Source: Mytilus edulis | Lineage: Eukaryota > Mollusca > Bivalvia > Mytilida > Mytilidae | Assembly (NCBI RefSeq): GCF_963676685.1 | Contig: NC_092350.1 | Coordinates: forward strand, 71,116,502 to 71,180,501 | Reading direction: 5' to 3' | DNA length: 64,000 nucleotides | Shown here: positions 21,250 through 32,060 of the stretch, in pieces | Layout: the number at the start of each line of letters is the position of its first letter | Numbering within the stretch: the first letter of the stretch is position 1 | Notes under the pieces: model-generated | Database searches by the model: none | What the model was told of the DNA's origin: nothing | Seen by the model: only the letters and a program-made list of their open reading frames with translations | Position numbers and translations under genes: made by a program

Positions 21250-21888
21250 TATGAGATATCTCAAAATTTTGTAAGATATCTTATATATCAGATATTAAAG
21301 ACATCTTAGAATTTATATGTGATATCTTCTATATTATATATGATACATAATATATTATATAAGATATTAATTAGTTTGTAAGACATATCATATAGTTTAT
21401 AAGATATGTTAGACAGTATATAATATATCTCATATAATTTTTTAAGATATCTTATGTACTTTTCATTTTAAGACAATTCATAAATTATATGAGATATCTA
21501 ATAAACTATTTAAAATATCTCATAAAATATACAGTATCTATTAGATATCTCATTTAATTTATGAGACATCTTATTAACATTGTTTATATAAGATATCTTA
21601 AATACTTTATGAGATATCTTATATTATTTTCTTAATAAGATATTTCATATAGTTTATAAGATATTTTATATATTTAACGAGATATCTTATATATAAGAGA
21701 TACCTTATATAATATAGAAGATATCTTAAAACAAATAAATTATATAAGATATCTCATATATTAAATGAGATTTCATTTATATTATAGATTATATAAGATA
21801 CATTAATTTATACATCATGTATATTATATCAGATACCTTATATATTATATAAGATATCTTATATATATTAAATAAGATATCTTGAAAA
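21250..21888. repeat. AGATATCT-rich degenerate satellite
   Basis: About 640 bp dominated by the palindrome (A)AGATATCT(T) and one- or two-base variants (GAGATATCTCA, AAGATATCTTA), spaced irregularly by roughly 15-40 bp of ATATTA/TATAAA sequence. Being made of palindromes it has no strand sense. It replaces the region where copy 3 of the TRIM-like gene should have its 5' UTR exon, and so may mark the deletion or rearrangement that removed it. Confidence 0.6.
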
Positions 21889-22369
21889 TCGAATAAATAT
21901 TAAAACGACTTGCCATACAAACATGCCATCAGAATGTGTCCCTTTTGATATGTCAAATGAATCAATGGGTTTCAATTTCACAAAAGCCTATATTTCATTG
22001 GTCGTGATGAATGAATGAAAGTGTTTTTGAAATCCAGCTGCACGTCCATATTGGGAATCATGTGGGGAATAATGCGTTTTGTACTTTTCAGTGTCATTTT
22101 GAGTGGTTGTCATTTTTTTCATATCATATTTGTTATTTTAATGTTTTGACATTAATCAAGCCGTCGAATGCCATTTTTTCTTTAATTTTATAAATAAAAA
22201 CCAGGATGTGGTATGAATGCCAATGAGATGCCTTAAATCAGAGACTAAAATGACTTTGGCGTAAGTATTTGTTGAACAAAATGCAACGACAGGTATCAAT
22301 TATTACATAAACAGTACATGTAAAGGGGATACTTAGGATACCAAAGAGATATTGTAATAACATGACCAA

Positions 22370-22606
22370 CACGACAAGTGCCACATGTGGAGCAGAATCT
22401 GCTTACTCTTCCTGAGCACATGAGATTACCCCCAGTTTTTGATGGAGTTCGTGTTGCTTTATCTTAAGTTTTCTACATTGTGTCATGTGTACTATTATTT
22501 GTCTGTTTGTCTTTTTCTTTTCTTAACCATTGCGTTGTCAGTTTATTTTTCTATCTATGAGTTTAATTGTCCCTCTAGTATCTTTCGCCCCTCTTTTTTA
22601 AACATT
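22370..22606 (-). repeat. Copy of the 262-bp dispersed repeat
   Basis: Reverse complement of the 41,665-41,926 element: GTGCCACATGTGGAGCAGAA, CACATGAGATTACCCCCAG, CTATGAGTTTAATTGTCCCT, ATCTTTCGCCCCTCTTTT. It is followed directly by a same-strand relative at 22,625-22,840 that lies in the TRIM intron region, giving a head-to-head pair. Confidence 0.55.
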
Positions 22607-22911
22607 TAATTCAATACATAACTGATAACACCATGGCAAAAGACCAAATGACAAACAACAGTTTACAAAACACAACATAGAAAACTATAGACTGAGCAAC
22701 ACAAACCTCTACATGAGCCGGAGTTGATCTCATGTGCCCCGGAAGGATAAGCAGACCCTACTCCACACATGAAAACTGTCGTGATGCTCATGTAAGTGCA
22801 GACCCAGTAATAAATTTTATTCTGTAGGTCACATTCGGGGAAGGGAGGACTGACTCATGGTTACGACGATAAGAACAAATCCATCAATCGAGACATCTAT
22901 TTATTTTCAGG

Positions 22912-24575
22912 ATGGCATCTTCTACTGGGAAGCTATGTGGTCCATGTGAAACAAGATATAAAACTACGACTGCTGTTAGCTGGTGTATGGACTGTGATGA
23001 TAGACTATGTTCCTCGTGTCTAGAGGACCACAAAGTCAACAAAGCAAGTAAGAAGCACCAGACCATTACAGCAAGTCAGTACGTGGGAATAGAATCAGTT
23101 TCTTCACTAATTAAGCAGGAATGTGAAGAACATGACCAGAGACTAACTTGTTATTGTCTTGATCATTACGTCACAGCTTGTGCCCTATGTGTACCAGAAA
23201 AACATAAACAATGCACCAGAATAAAACCTATCGACGAACTCGCCCGTCATGCTAAAACGTCGGCAGAACTGTTTGAGATTGAAAGAGGGATCAAGGAGTT
23301 GGATAAAACTGTAGACGAACTTAAAAATCACCGACAAAGAAACATTGATACAATCAAAGGTCAACGAAAAACAATTTCACAGGAAATTAAATCTTTTAGA
23401 AAACATATAACCAAGTATCTAGATAAAATAGAATCGGGTTTGTTAAAGGAGTTGGAATTTAAAAGCGAACAAAATATATCCGAAATAACCATACTTCATG
23501 CAAAATTGAAAGAAAGAGGAGCAAACAATTAAAAGAGTCATAGAAAAACAATCCATCAATTAAAAGAATCATTATCCGATGTTCAAGTCTTTTTAGCAAC
23601 AAAGGGTTTCGGTGAGAAATTGCGAGAAGAACAGGAATGGGTTGCAACTTTATGTACCCGAAATGAAGCAAAAGAGTCTGTTCTAGAATTATCCACTGAT
23701 CCGCAACTGAAACAAATGGTATCCGTTTTGAAAGGTTTTGGTATGATACATGTTGTCCGATATCCGTGTCAGATTAAGACCGACGCATGGGAGCAGCAAA
23801 GAGCATAGTTAAATGTCCCGTTGACTGCAGCCAAAGATATTGACCAGACAGAACTAGAATTAATACGCGAGATTTCGTTTGGAGTCGGTAAATATATGAA
23901 AGAGTGTGTAATTGTCAATGATGGTAGAATGGTTTTTGCAGATCATAATAACGATAAGGTATTAGTGTATAATCCCAAGGGACAGTGATCGAAATCAATA
24001 AGTGTCGACAAGTCTTCTTTTGGATTGGCTGTGATAAACTCAAATACTGTGGCCGTGACCTGTCTAAATAATAATACAATAAACATTGTAAATATTGATG
24101 ATAGTGTTGTTAAGCAGAAGATAAATGTTGGGAAACCTTGTTCTGGTTTATCTTACCATGATGACAAACTTTATGTCATCGCAATACGCATAGGAATAAT
24201 GGAGTTTGATCTAGCCGGTAATATCACCGGAACAATACCAGTAGATGTTCCTGGTACAAGGATACATTTTGTTACACCAGCTGTTACCAAGTTCTTCATG
24301 AAAATTTCATAGCATGCTGCGATAATATTGGTAGATAAATCTGGAGGCTGGGCGTTGCTGATTCTGGTGTTAAAGCTGACAATTATTGAAATTATTTCGC
24401 TTCATATTATTCTGATAAGACATTGCATATAGTTTCAGCCGATGGTGAAAAGACAAAACAACTTCTAGATCTACATAAGGGAAATAATCTTGAAGGAGTT
24501 TTCTTTGACAAGAACAGCAGTACATTACTTGTATCATGTTGGTCAGGGAATGCAAGTCTTTTCCGCGTCATTTGA
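22912..24575 (+). pseudogene. TRIM-like B-box/coiled-coil/propeller protein, copy 3 (multiply broken)
   Basis: Same exon start context (TTATTTTCAG|GATGGC) and the same domain order as copies 1 and 2. Lesions in order: TAA at 23,530-23,532 inside a 3-bp expansion; TAG at about 23,806 where the paralogues have CAG (a C-to-T change); TGA at about 23,986 (CAG TGA TCG vs CAG TTA TCG); a deletion of about 22 bp near 24,250 after VPVDVP that shifts frame; further indels to the final TGA at 24,575. One B-box position is also changed (CLDHY instead of CLDHC). The upstream UTR exon is missing. Clearly a pseudogene, with the oldest decay of the three. Confidence 0.85.
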
Positions 24576-25159
24576 ACATGTTAGACTTGAAACCATGAAT
24601 TGATATGTATTAGTATGATGGAATTTCTAAAGATTTAATATATGCATGTACACATCATAAGGACAGTAAATCATTTGAACTATTTCATAATAGTATTAGA
24701 ATTTTGATACAATTTCAATTTAGATGAATAAAAGAACATGTAAGTAAACATCAATCAGATATCACAAAAAAGCCCGTAAATTACACATATATAATCATTA
24801 TGTGACAATATCCGATTTTCTCTCTCAACAACATCATTTTTAATATGAATTGTTTGACTTACAAACAGTATACACAACACCGAGCTCTCGGTAAAAAAAA
24901 CCACTCTACAATATAACAGTAATTGAAAACAAAACTACAAATATCATATACCATACCAAGGATATAAGTACTTACTTTACTTCATATAATACGGAAAGAC
25001 ATCATACTGACAGTATGGAAAATATTTGTTAAAGTGTAGCACTTAGCATCCCACGTTTTTCTAAATGCATTATTTCATTTAATACATTTTTGTTTTTCCT
25101 ATTTGTATCGGAATCGCTAAAGCAATAGCAAGTAGCCGCAACGATAAGATAAACGCTAA

Positions 25160-25880
25160 AGAGCTGAGCGAGGGATCAATAAAGTATAGCGCCCAAAAAG
25201 GTAAAGTCTAGCATGGTAGATGTATAGTCGAGTGCTGTATGTATTAGGTAGCAATACACAACGTGGAGTTTGATTTTGCAATAAGGCCCCATTATTTTTG
25301 TCAAATAAGCAAGTTGGTGGGTAATTAAATGTATTGTTAGATAGCTGAAGAAAGGGCTTTTATGAGCATCAAGATTGATTTTGCATGCTTTACAGGGAAT
25401 TTTCTTTTTGACAGTCATTGTATCACATTCATACAGACATTAGGTACAGAAATTACTGAAGCGTGTTTTGTTCTAGATTTTTTATACGCTCAAACTGTTT
25501 AAATCAATTTTATCGAAAGATCATGTCCTCATAAATACATATGGTTTTTATTTGACATCTAGATAAATGTCAATGTTTTCAGAAAAGATTTCACTCAAAT
25601 AGATTAAATTTCTACTTTAAATATATGTTGAGGTCATTTGTGTCGTTTTTACCCTCTCCCCCTTTTTGCAATATTTTGTATCAAATATGCAATTGTTTCC
25701 TTGGTAACATCTATACGATATTATATTTTACCGGTTTACCTATTGTAATAAAATCTATGGAAGATGCCGTTTTCATACATATGCACATACAGGACACAGC
25801 AGTAAGCCTTATTTGTTTAGAAGGAAGGCAGTTCTTAGAATCTATAGATGGGATAGGTAGATAATAATTTAGTTGCGGTT
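25160..25880. other. No gene seen
   Basis: AT-rich sequence with overlapping opposed frames of about 80 codons at 25,176-25,965 that lack motifs, biased codon use or splice context. Nothing else is recognised. Confidence 0.45.
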
Positions 25881-27574
25881 TACATTCGATCAATTTGACC
25901 ATGGAAACTTGTATCCCACGATATATTGATTTATAAAAAAAACATTCAATTAAAAAAAAAAGCACATGAATAAATCGCCTCTACCCGATTTTCAATTTGT
26001 TTATTATTACAAAATCAAACGTTTAGAACAGATGAACGCTTCGAATAATCTGTTTATAGGTAAAACTAAATAAACAGATTTAAATTGACAATTGATATTT
26101 GCAAATTTTATTCAGTATAAATTCTCAAACAAAATAATTGTGTTTTTATTTTTTTCCCTTTAGAATTATCATACAAATCTGAACAAAGTATACATTTTTT
26201 TTACTAATTCCTTGTTATTACAGCATAACATGATGAATGTTTCTGTTGTTGATAAATTGTGCATGGTTAAAACGCACAAAAGTGTGCAAATACAATAATA
26301 AGTTGTATTTGGAACATATACCATAGGGCCTACCCCTAACGTAAATACAAAATTGAAACAAGTTTATTACAGTTATGTTTACCTAGGGTTTCCTCTAGAT
26401 TTACTATTCATAAAATGTCAAAATATTTTGGAAACTGTTTTTTCTTATCCAAAGCATGTCAGCTTTTGTTTTCTAGTTCTTAAAAAAATACTTTAATTAA
26501 ACGCTGTTAGACAACTAAATGATTGTTTTAATTATTTTTTATTCATCAATCTACTTTTCAATTTTCTTATAAAATTATGATTGATTTTGTTAATATATTG
26601 CCATTAGTTGCTTTCAGGTGTTAGCAAATATTCATAGTGTAAGATAATCTACCAGATGATATTCAAATATTGTGGCAAGTACTTCGCTGTCTATTTGAAA
26701 TCAATTCTAATTGAACACGTTTTGTAACACCAATTATGTCGCTCGCTATTCCGAACACATTATAATTGAAAACGTTTAGTCAGATGTAAATACATTTCAC
26801 GAAAAGAAGAATCATTTATTGGATACAGTGTATATCCATCAGTGTCAAATTCAGGAATTAATCAAATATAAAATTAAAAAAAAACCCTCTATTTCTTTCA
26901 CTTTAATCTAACTTCTTGGTGCTTTTGAGAGAATCAATTAAAATATTTAATATGTTACTGTTTGCAAAAGTATGAATTATTCTAAATGGTAAGGATGTTC
27001 TTATCCCAGGCAGAAAACCACCCCCGTATTTGGCACAACTTTTTGGAACCTTTGGTTCTCAATGCTCTTCAACTTTAAACCTTTTGTTAGCTATTATTCG
27101 TTTGTTTCGCTGTCCTATATGTTCTCCCATTTATTTGTATTGAAGTCCTATCAGGTAATGTTGTCATTTTAATGTTATATTTAACATTGCCATAAAAGCG
27201 GGAGGTTTTGCATGCCACAAAACCAGTTTCAACCCACCATTTTTTTTTTTATTAAAATGTCATGTACCAAGTCAGGAAAATGGCCATTGTTATATTATAG
27301 TGTGTGTTACATTTTAATGTTGTGTCGTAGTTTTTCTCTTATATTTGATGTGTTTCCCTCAGTTTTAGTTTGTAACCCGGATTCGTTTTTTTCTCAATCG
27401 ATTTATGAATTTCGAACAGCGGTATACTACTGTTGCCTTTATTTGTCGATTTAATGATCTGTCCGTGTCTTGAGATTGACATCTGCTCATTCACACTTAA
27501 AGATATAAAATAATTGTTGTTATGAATGATAAGAACTCTACTATTTTTCTTTATTACATTATTAATAATATTTA
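25880..27574. repeat. Segment duplicated at 41.43-43.0 kb (left part)
   Basis: Collinear with 41,430-42,990: GGAAACTTGTATCCCACGAT vs GGAAACTTGTATCCAACAAG, TATAAATTCTCAAACAAAAT in both, ACAGTTATGTTTACCTAGGG vs ACAGTTATGTTAACCTAGGG, TTTTCTTTATTACATTATTA vs TTTTCTTTATTATATTATTA. Identity is perhaps 80-85% by eye. The 27,000-27,445 interval (a partial hammerhead-family scrap, then a repeat with GTACCAAGTCAGG and AGTTTGTAACCCGGATTC) is extra in this copy. No gene is seen. Confidence 0.6.
27205..27445 (+). repeat. Dispersed repeat copy
   Basis: Has the landmarks ATGTCATGTACCAAGTCAGG, GGCCATTGTTATATTATAG, TGTTGTGTCGTAGTTTTTCT and GAACAGCGGTATACTACTGT, common in mussel transcripts from memory. The interval is missing from the paired segment at 42.8 kb, which supports insertion. 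Confidence 0.45.
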
Positions 27575-27580
27575 AGAAAT

Positions 27581-27635
27581 GAATGCATATTTTTGTAGTT
27601 TTACACGCCAATAAAACTACAAAAATATGCATTCA
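27581..27635. repeat. Terminal hairpin of the 4.3 kb element
   Basis: Arms GAATGCATATTTTTGTAGTT(TTA) and (TAA)AACTACAAAAATATGCATTC pair without mismatch around a short CACGCCAA loop. The outer GAATGC/GCATTC and the following AATACTTATAATTACATTTT are shared with the short element near 1 kb. Confidence 0.7.
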
Positions 27636-29199
27636 ATACTTATAATTACATTTTCTAAACACGCGTGGATGTTTTTTAATCATATTTAGATTGGTGTGAT
27701 GAGCGGGTCACGATGTCAATATTATCATTCACCTGGGGCACATTATCCTGAACACTTAAAACTTAAAAACTCATTAATATATCAACAATTTAATAGTTTA
27801 AATAACAAATTTAACAATGAAATCACTTGAAAACTGTTCGAATCATTAATTCATTTGAAAACAAATATATTTAACAAAAATGTCCGTGTCCTATTTCTAG
27901 TGCGTAGTAATTTCTGTATTGATATACAATTCAAGTGTGCGTATCTAGACTAACTTTGGTGTGTAGTTGTGCTAGTTGGTTAATATGGAATGTACAGCTA
28001 GAAAACATAGAATTATTCATAATTCCTGCACTATTCAGAGTGCTTGTCAAGTTGGCAGTATTCTGACTCGAAGGAATAACATTTTGATCAACGGAACCTG
28101 AATTAGGACAGAGTGCTGTCGAAGTTGGAGCAGTCGGTTGAACTGAGGTGGCATCATTTCCAGTTGCAATTCTCGACAAGGTAAGACTTAGTGATTTTTT
28201 TTTTGGCCTACGGAACAGTGACGGTTGTAACCTCTTATGAATGATTCATTTTGATGCCCAGTGATATACATTATATGTCTCAATTCATGTCCGACGTCGT
28301 TCATACATTGTATTGCTGTCGCTCGTAAGCAGTGATCAGTGTAAACCTTACTACATTTTGCATTCTTGCAAATATCCGACATTAAACCACTGTATGTACG
28401 CTTAGCTAATGCTTGTGTTGTATACCATACGCTTGAACCGCTGCTGACATCCAAGTCCTTTACAATGCGATTGAATAGGGATTTGGCATTTGGGTCTGTT
28501 TTTGCTATGAGTTCTTTCAATGCAGAAAGTGGACAAAATCTCTTTTCAGCCACATTGGAATACATGAACTTATCTGAAGGGGCTTCTTCACTTGACACAC
28601 CACCCTGAATGTTTTTTTGGGTTGTTTCATGATTAACCATGACATACTCGTCACCATTTGCATCTATTTTGAAGTCGAAAGAGTTTAAATTCAGCTGGTG
28701 GTGGAACTCTAAACCCCTAGATACAAAATGAATGGCCAGACAATACCATACTTTTAATCTTAGGAGAACAGCATCTTCAGTGTTGCTAAAACATATGTGC
28801 TTATCAACCGTAGGTCTTCAAGTTCTATGATATCCTTGTGTTTTGTTGGCCGTGAAAGTCTAGTTGCAACCATCATTTTGAGTGTACTATCCAAAACAAC
28901 ATTGCTCTGTCTAAATTCATTGTCTTTTACAATGTCAATTTCTCCGTTTATGTCAGTCAAGTGCCTGTTTAGAGCAGCTCTCACGTTTTTCAACGACTTT
29001 TTGTGGTACACGCCAGCATGTTCTTGGGGCATAGATTGTGCTCTTTTTTCTGTGTTTTTAGGTTTTGCCTCTGCATAGAAATGGCGAAGTTTGTTGTTGA
29101 GGTCAATTTTAGTGACGGTGTTGAAATCCGTATGACCACCTGAACTTTCAAGACACCATTCTGAAAAAAAATTTGAACAATATTACATGTATACTGTAC

Positions 29200-29825
29200 A
29201 GTACTATAGTGTATTCAAAAATAACTGTTAAATTTTCATCTCATATAAATAAATGTATGAACATGTACTTGTACATATCTATTGATTGATTTGAATCATT
29301 ATAACATATATATAAGTGTGCCTACAGCTGTAGCAGCCTTTACTATTACATTACATTCAATTTCATTCTCAAACTAAAGTCCTTCACTTTAAATTCTGGC
29401 ACACTACCATCAGTCCAATCATACAATAGCACAGTTATATACAGTAACAGTAACACAATCAAAAACTATAGAAATTGTTAAATGCATATGAATATTTTCT
29501 TTTGGTATTCTCGGCCTTCGAACGCAGACAGAACTCAGGTAGGCAATTAGATAAAGATGTCAAATCTTGGTCGACTGGCTTAGGCAAGGATTTCCATATT
29601 CCACATGAAAAAATATCTGAAAAACGTGCATATGAAATAGAAATATAATGTACTATACAACAAGCTTACAATATAATTAAATGACCTTGCCAGATTTATT
29701 TTTCATACTGGCCATGTCAGTGAGACCTTGCCTATTAAATTTGGCCTTGTCAACAACAAACGACCTTGCCAATAAATTTGGCCTTGTCTTTACTATGCGA
29801 CCTTGCTCAACAGCCTTGTCGTAAA
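29200..29825. other. Intron sequence, no further feature
   Basis: Left part of the recombinase-gene intron (29,161-31,138). It is AT-rich with no coding sense; short CCTTGCC-spaced repeats (CGACCTTGCCAATAAATTTG, GGCCTTGTC) occur at about 29,680-29,820. Confidence 0.4.
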
Positions 29826-29828
29826 TTC

Positions 29829-30695
29829 TTACGTGAACTCAGCGTTCAATCTAATAGCTAAAACACTAGAAACGAATTCAGAAGATCCCAACAAGGACTT
29901 ATTATTCATACCATGAATAAAAATGTTCTGATTTGGTTGAAATTCTAAAACATCAATTACATATGGTTGCAAATGCGAACCTCTTTTAAAAATCATTGTC
30001 CAAAATGACGAGGAAGGCCACTTTGGAACGATCAAAGTGCCTCTAGCTTTACATAAAATCAAATGTTTAATTGCTCTACAGACAACAGAAATTGGAGGAA
30101 CAATCCAATTAACTTCATTGTTCCAATTTTGCGTGAACGCATCAACTGCTTCAACACCTGGATTCCAGAACTTAGAATTAAACCTGGGTAATTTTTTATT
30201 TAAAATACTCGCAAATCTGTCCACAGTATGCGGACCCCACATATCATCTATAAATTTGAAAAATTCTATGCTTGTTCCCCAGTCTTCTATATCAATCATT
30301 TTTGAAATATAATCAGCTTTAGTATTTTCAGATCTCGGGATCCAAACAACATCTAACGTAATATTCAATTCAGAACACAACTTAAAAATATTCATAGCTA
30401 TCTCTTGTAAATGTACTTTTGAACTTCCTTTCTGAACAATGAAAACACAGTTATTATTATCTGTATGCCATTTAACACATTTATTTCTTAAACGGTTTTT
30501 AAATGACATCAATGCTAACAAAATAGCTTGAAGTTCTCTCCAAGTAGAACTCTGTATAGACTCTTGTAAAGTCCACATCTGATGAAAAATATTAGAGTCA
30601 ATATCTATCGAGTAAGCACCAGCAGCTACATTACTTGCATCAGAGTATACAACCACGTGGGGAAAAGAATAACCTGCTAAATGTTTCGTTTTCGA
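29829..30695 (-). pseudogene. DIRS-type retrotransposon, RNase H and C-terminal region fragment
   Basis: The open minus-strand frame shows a complete RNase H set: VVVYSDASNVAAG (first Asp), STWRELQAILLAL (Glu), VKWHTDNNNCV (second Asp) and VWIPRSENTKADYIS (last Asp). It is followed by the segment WGPHTVDRFAS and FWNPGVEAVDAF, typical of DIRS/tyrosine-recombinase retrotransposons, where RNase H removes the RNA template during reverse transcription. No reverse transcriptase palm precedes it and no recombinase follows, so this is an internal fragment of about 290 codons. Its 5' end joins a scrap of the 262-bp dispersed repeat at 30,696. It sits, same strand, in the intron of the Crypton-type gene; the two recombinase lineages are unrelated in function here. 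Confidence 0.75.
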
Positions 30696-30745
30696 TTTAT
30701 GAGTTTGACTGTCCCTTTGGTATCTTTCGTCCCTCTTTTGTATGT
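30696..30745 (+). repeat. Fragment of the 262-bp dispersed repeat
   Basis: TATGAGTTTGACTGTCCCTT followed by TGGTATCTTTCGTCCCTCTT is one end of the repeat seen at 22,556-22,602, 36,710-36,753 and 41,665-41,706. Confidence 0.6.
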
Positions 30746-30872
30746 ACATGTAGCAATAGAATATTCCTTTGTGACAGTCTCAACAATGCATTGTAAAAAA
30801 ATTACATTTTTTTAATGTATCTCTCATTTTCATAGATCAAGCAAAACATTGGTTAGCTTTCTTGTTACACAC

Positions 30873-30945
30873 ACCTTGGTAGTATAATGGTTATTGCAAC
30901 TGTTGTAATCAACAGGTAATCAGGGTTCGAATCCCTGCTAAGGTT
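30873..30945 (+). tRNA. tRNA-like sequence with defective anticodon loop
   Basis: Exactly 73 nt with a 7-bp acceptor stem (ACCTTGG/CTAAGGT, one G-U), a box A-like TAGTATAATGG, and a perfect T arm CAGGG-TTCGAAT-CCCTG containing box B. The D stem is weak. The anticodon stem CTGTT/AACAG is 5 bp but encloses only six bases (GTAATC), with one extra base before it, so no anticodon can be assigned in the normal way. It is either a tRNA pseudogene or a tRNA-derived repeat head with an intact internal Pol III promoter. It lies antisense inside the recombinase-gene intron. Confidence 0.55.
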
Positions 30946-31859
30946 TACATTTAAAGAAAGTTATCCAAGATTTTGTTTTGTTTTAGTATTTTTTTCTCCA
31001 GTATATATTATATTGCTGGGCTCTGGATTCTGTAAATTCAGAATTTATTGCAATGTTTTTTAAATTTATATTAAAACACCTTTTTTAATTAAAAAACATG
31101 CATCATAAACTAAATGTATTCATATAAATTAAACGCACCCGGAAACAGTTTGGCTCCCCATTTTGTGTTGTTTTTTGTCGCTTTAGACTGATGGAAAGTT
31201 TCCTTGAGGGACCGAAGCTCATTCTCTTCCATTGTCTTAAATCTTTTAGGGCAGGATGGCAAAACAGATTCCAGGGTCTGTAAATCAGTAGATGGACCTG
31301 GCTGGATTGTTTCTTCTGCCAGTTCTGGCTTAGATGGTGTGATGATCTGCTCAGGAAAAAGCTCAATTTCTGTGTCTATCATTTCCACAGGTTGCAGCTC
31401 AAAAAGGCCAATGTTTGCAAGCATGTATTCTTCATCATCAGATGAAATTTCTGGTAAAAGATTCATCAGATATTTACCCAGACTGTTCTGATTTGACATT
31501 GTTGATGCAAAACTTGCTATTAGCAGTAGCAGACGATTTTTTCTTCACTTCCGATATTAAAACATTAGTTATTTTTACTAACGATCTATACGACAACATT
31601 TCTTTAATTCAGTTATTTATAAATTTTTTATTGTGTTGGATTTTTTAATCTTTATTAATAATGAAAACTACAACTCGTAAACATGTAAATTACATTGTCG
31701 GCATTTGTGTGCATTTGTGTACATAATCGATCAATAAAAAAGTAGTTCCGGTAGTTGAAATTGTATTGGCTGATAACATATAGATTTCATATGATATTGA
31801 CCAATCAGAATTTAACACTGATATGAAATTTACATCTAATGTAATTATTCATTCTTATC

Positions 31860-32060
31860 ATTATAAATCTAAGTGTTTTAACAATATTTGAATAGGTTGG
31901 GTCCTCCTTTCACATCATCATGCATCACAAATGTCCACTTATTTACATGAATAATGTCGTTTGTATCGTGCTCTGGACAAATGCAAAATGTAACCAATGT
32001 TTTTTTTCTTTTCATGAAAACAAATAAATATAATAAAAAACACTTTTATTCATTAATATG
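31860..32060. repeat. Segment duplicated at 43.02-43.08 and 44.35-44.45 kb (right part)
   Basis: GTCCTCCTTTCACATCATCA vs GTCCTCCTTTCACCCCTTCA, CACAAATGTCCACTTATT vs CACAAAAGTCCACTTATT, then TGTATCGTGCTCTGGACAAA vs TGTATCATGCTCGGGAAAAT. This copy is the uninterrupted version of the site where the 1.3 kb hairpin element sits at 43,082-44,350. Confidence 0.6.

Larger units (their letters stand above)
27931..31499 (-). pseudogene. Crypton-type tyrosine recombinase (DUF3504-like), two exons, two frameshifts
   Basis: Exon 1 (31,499-31,139) encodes an acidic N-terminus ending in a segment typical of the family (ETFHQSKATKNNTKWGAKLF), with donor G|GTGCGT. Exon 2 starts at 29,160 after TTTTTTTTCAG, and the phases join to give KLFPEWCLESSGG. 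Exon 2 contains the recombinase core: LKVWYCLAIHFVSRG with the first Arg, the Lys-rich HETTQKNIQGG loop, HCLRAT (His and Arg), ITGHQ (His), and FIRGY with the Tyr nucleophile. So R, H-x-x-R, H and Y are all present. Two frameshifts interrupt it: near 28,782 (frame lost after ISTY, regained at EDAVLLRL) and in a run of ten A's at 28,193-28,202, after which the Ser/Thr-rich tail continues to a stop at 27,931. The second could be a homopolymer error. Cryptons cut and rejoin DNA with this enzyme; domesticated relatives exist in animals. Confidence 0.65.
27575..31846 (-). mobile_element. 4.3 kb element carrying a tyrosine-recombinase gene (Crypton-like)
   Basis: The uninterrupted target is present at 42,980-42,992 (ATTAATAATATTTATTCTGA); here the same sequence is split at ATTAATAATATTTA and TTATTCATTC, so the ends are near 27,574 and 31,846. 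Just inside the left end is a perfect 23-bp-arm hairpin (27,581-27,635; GAATGCATATTTTTGTAGTT and complement). There are no obvious long terminal inverted repeats, as expected for Cryptons. The gene runs on the minus strand, and its intron carries a DIRS fragment and a tRNA-like sequence, probably later insertions. A 366-bp relative with the same ends is at 955-1,320. Alternatively the ends may only be breakpoints of a duplicated host gene. Confidence 0.55.
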
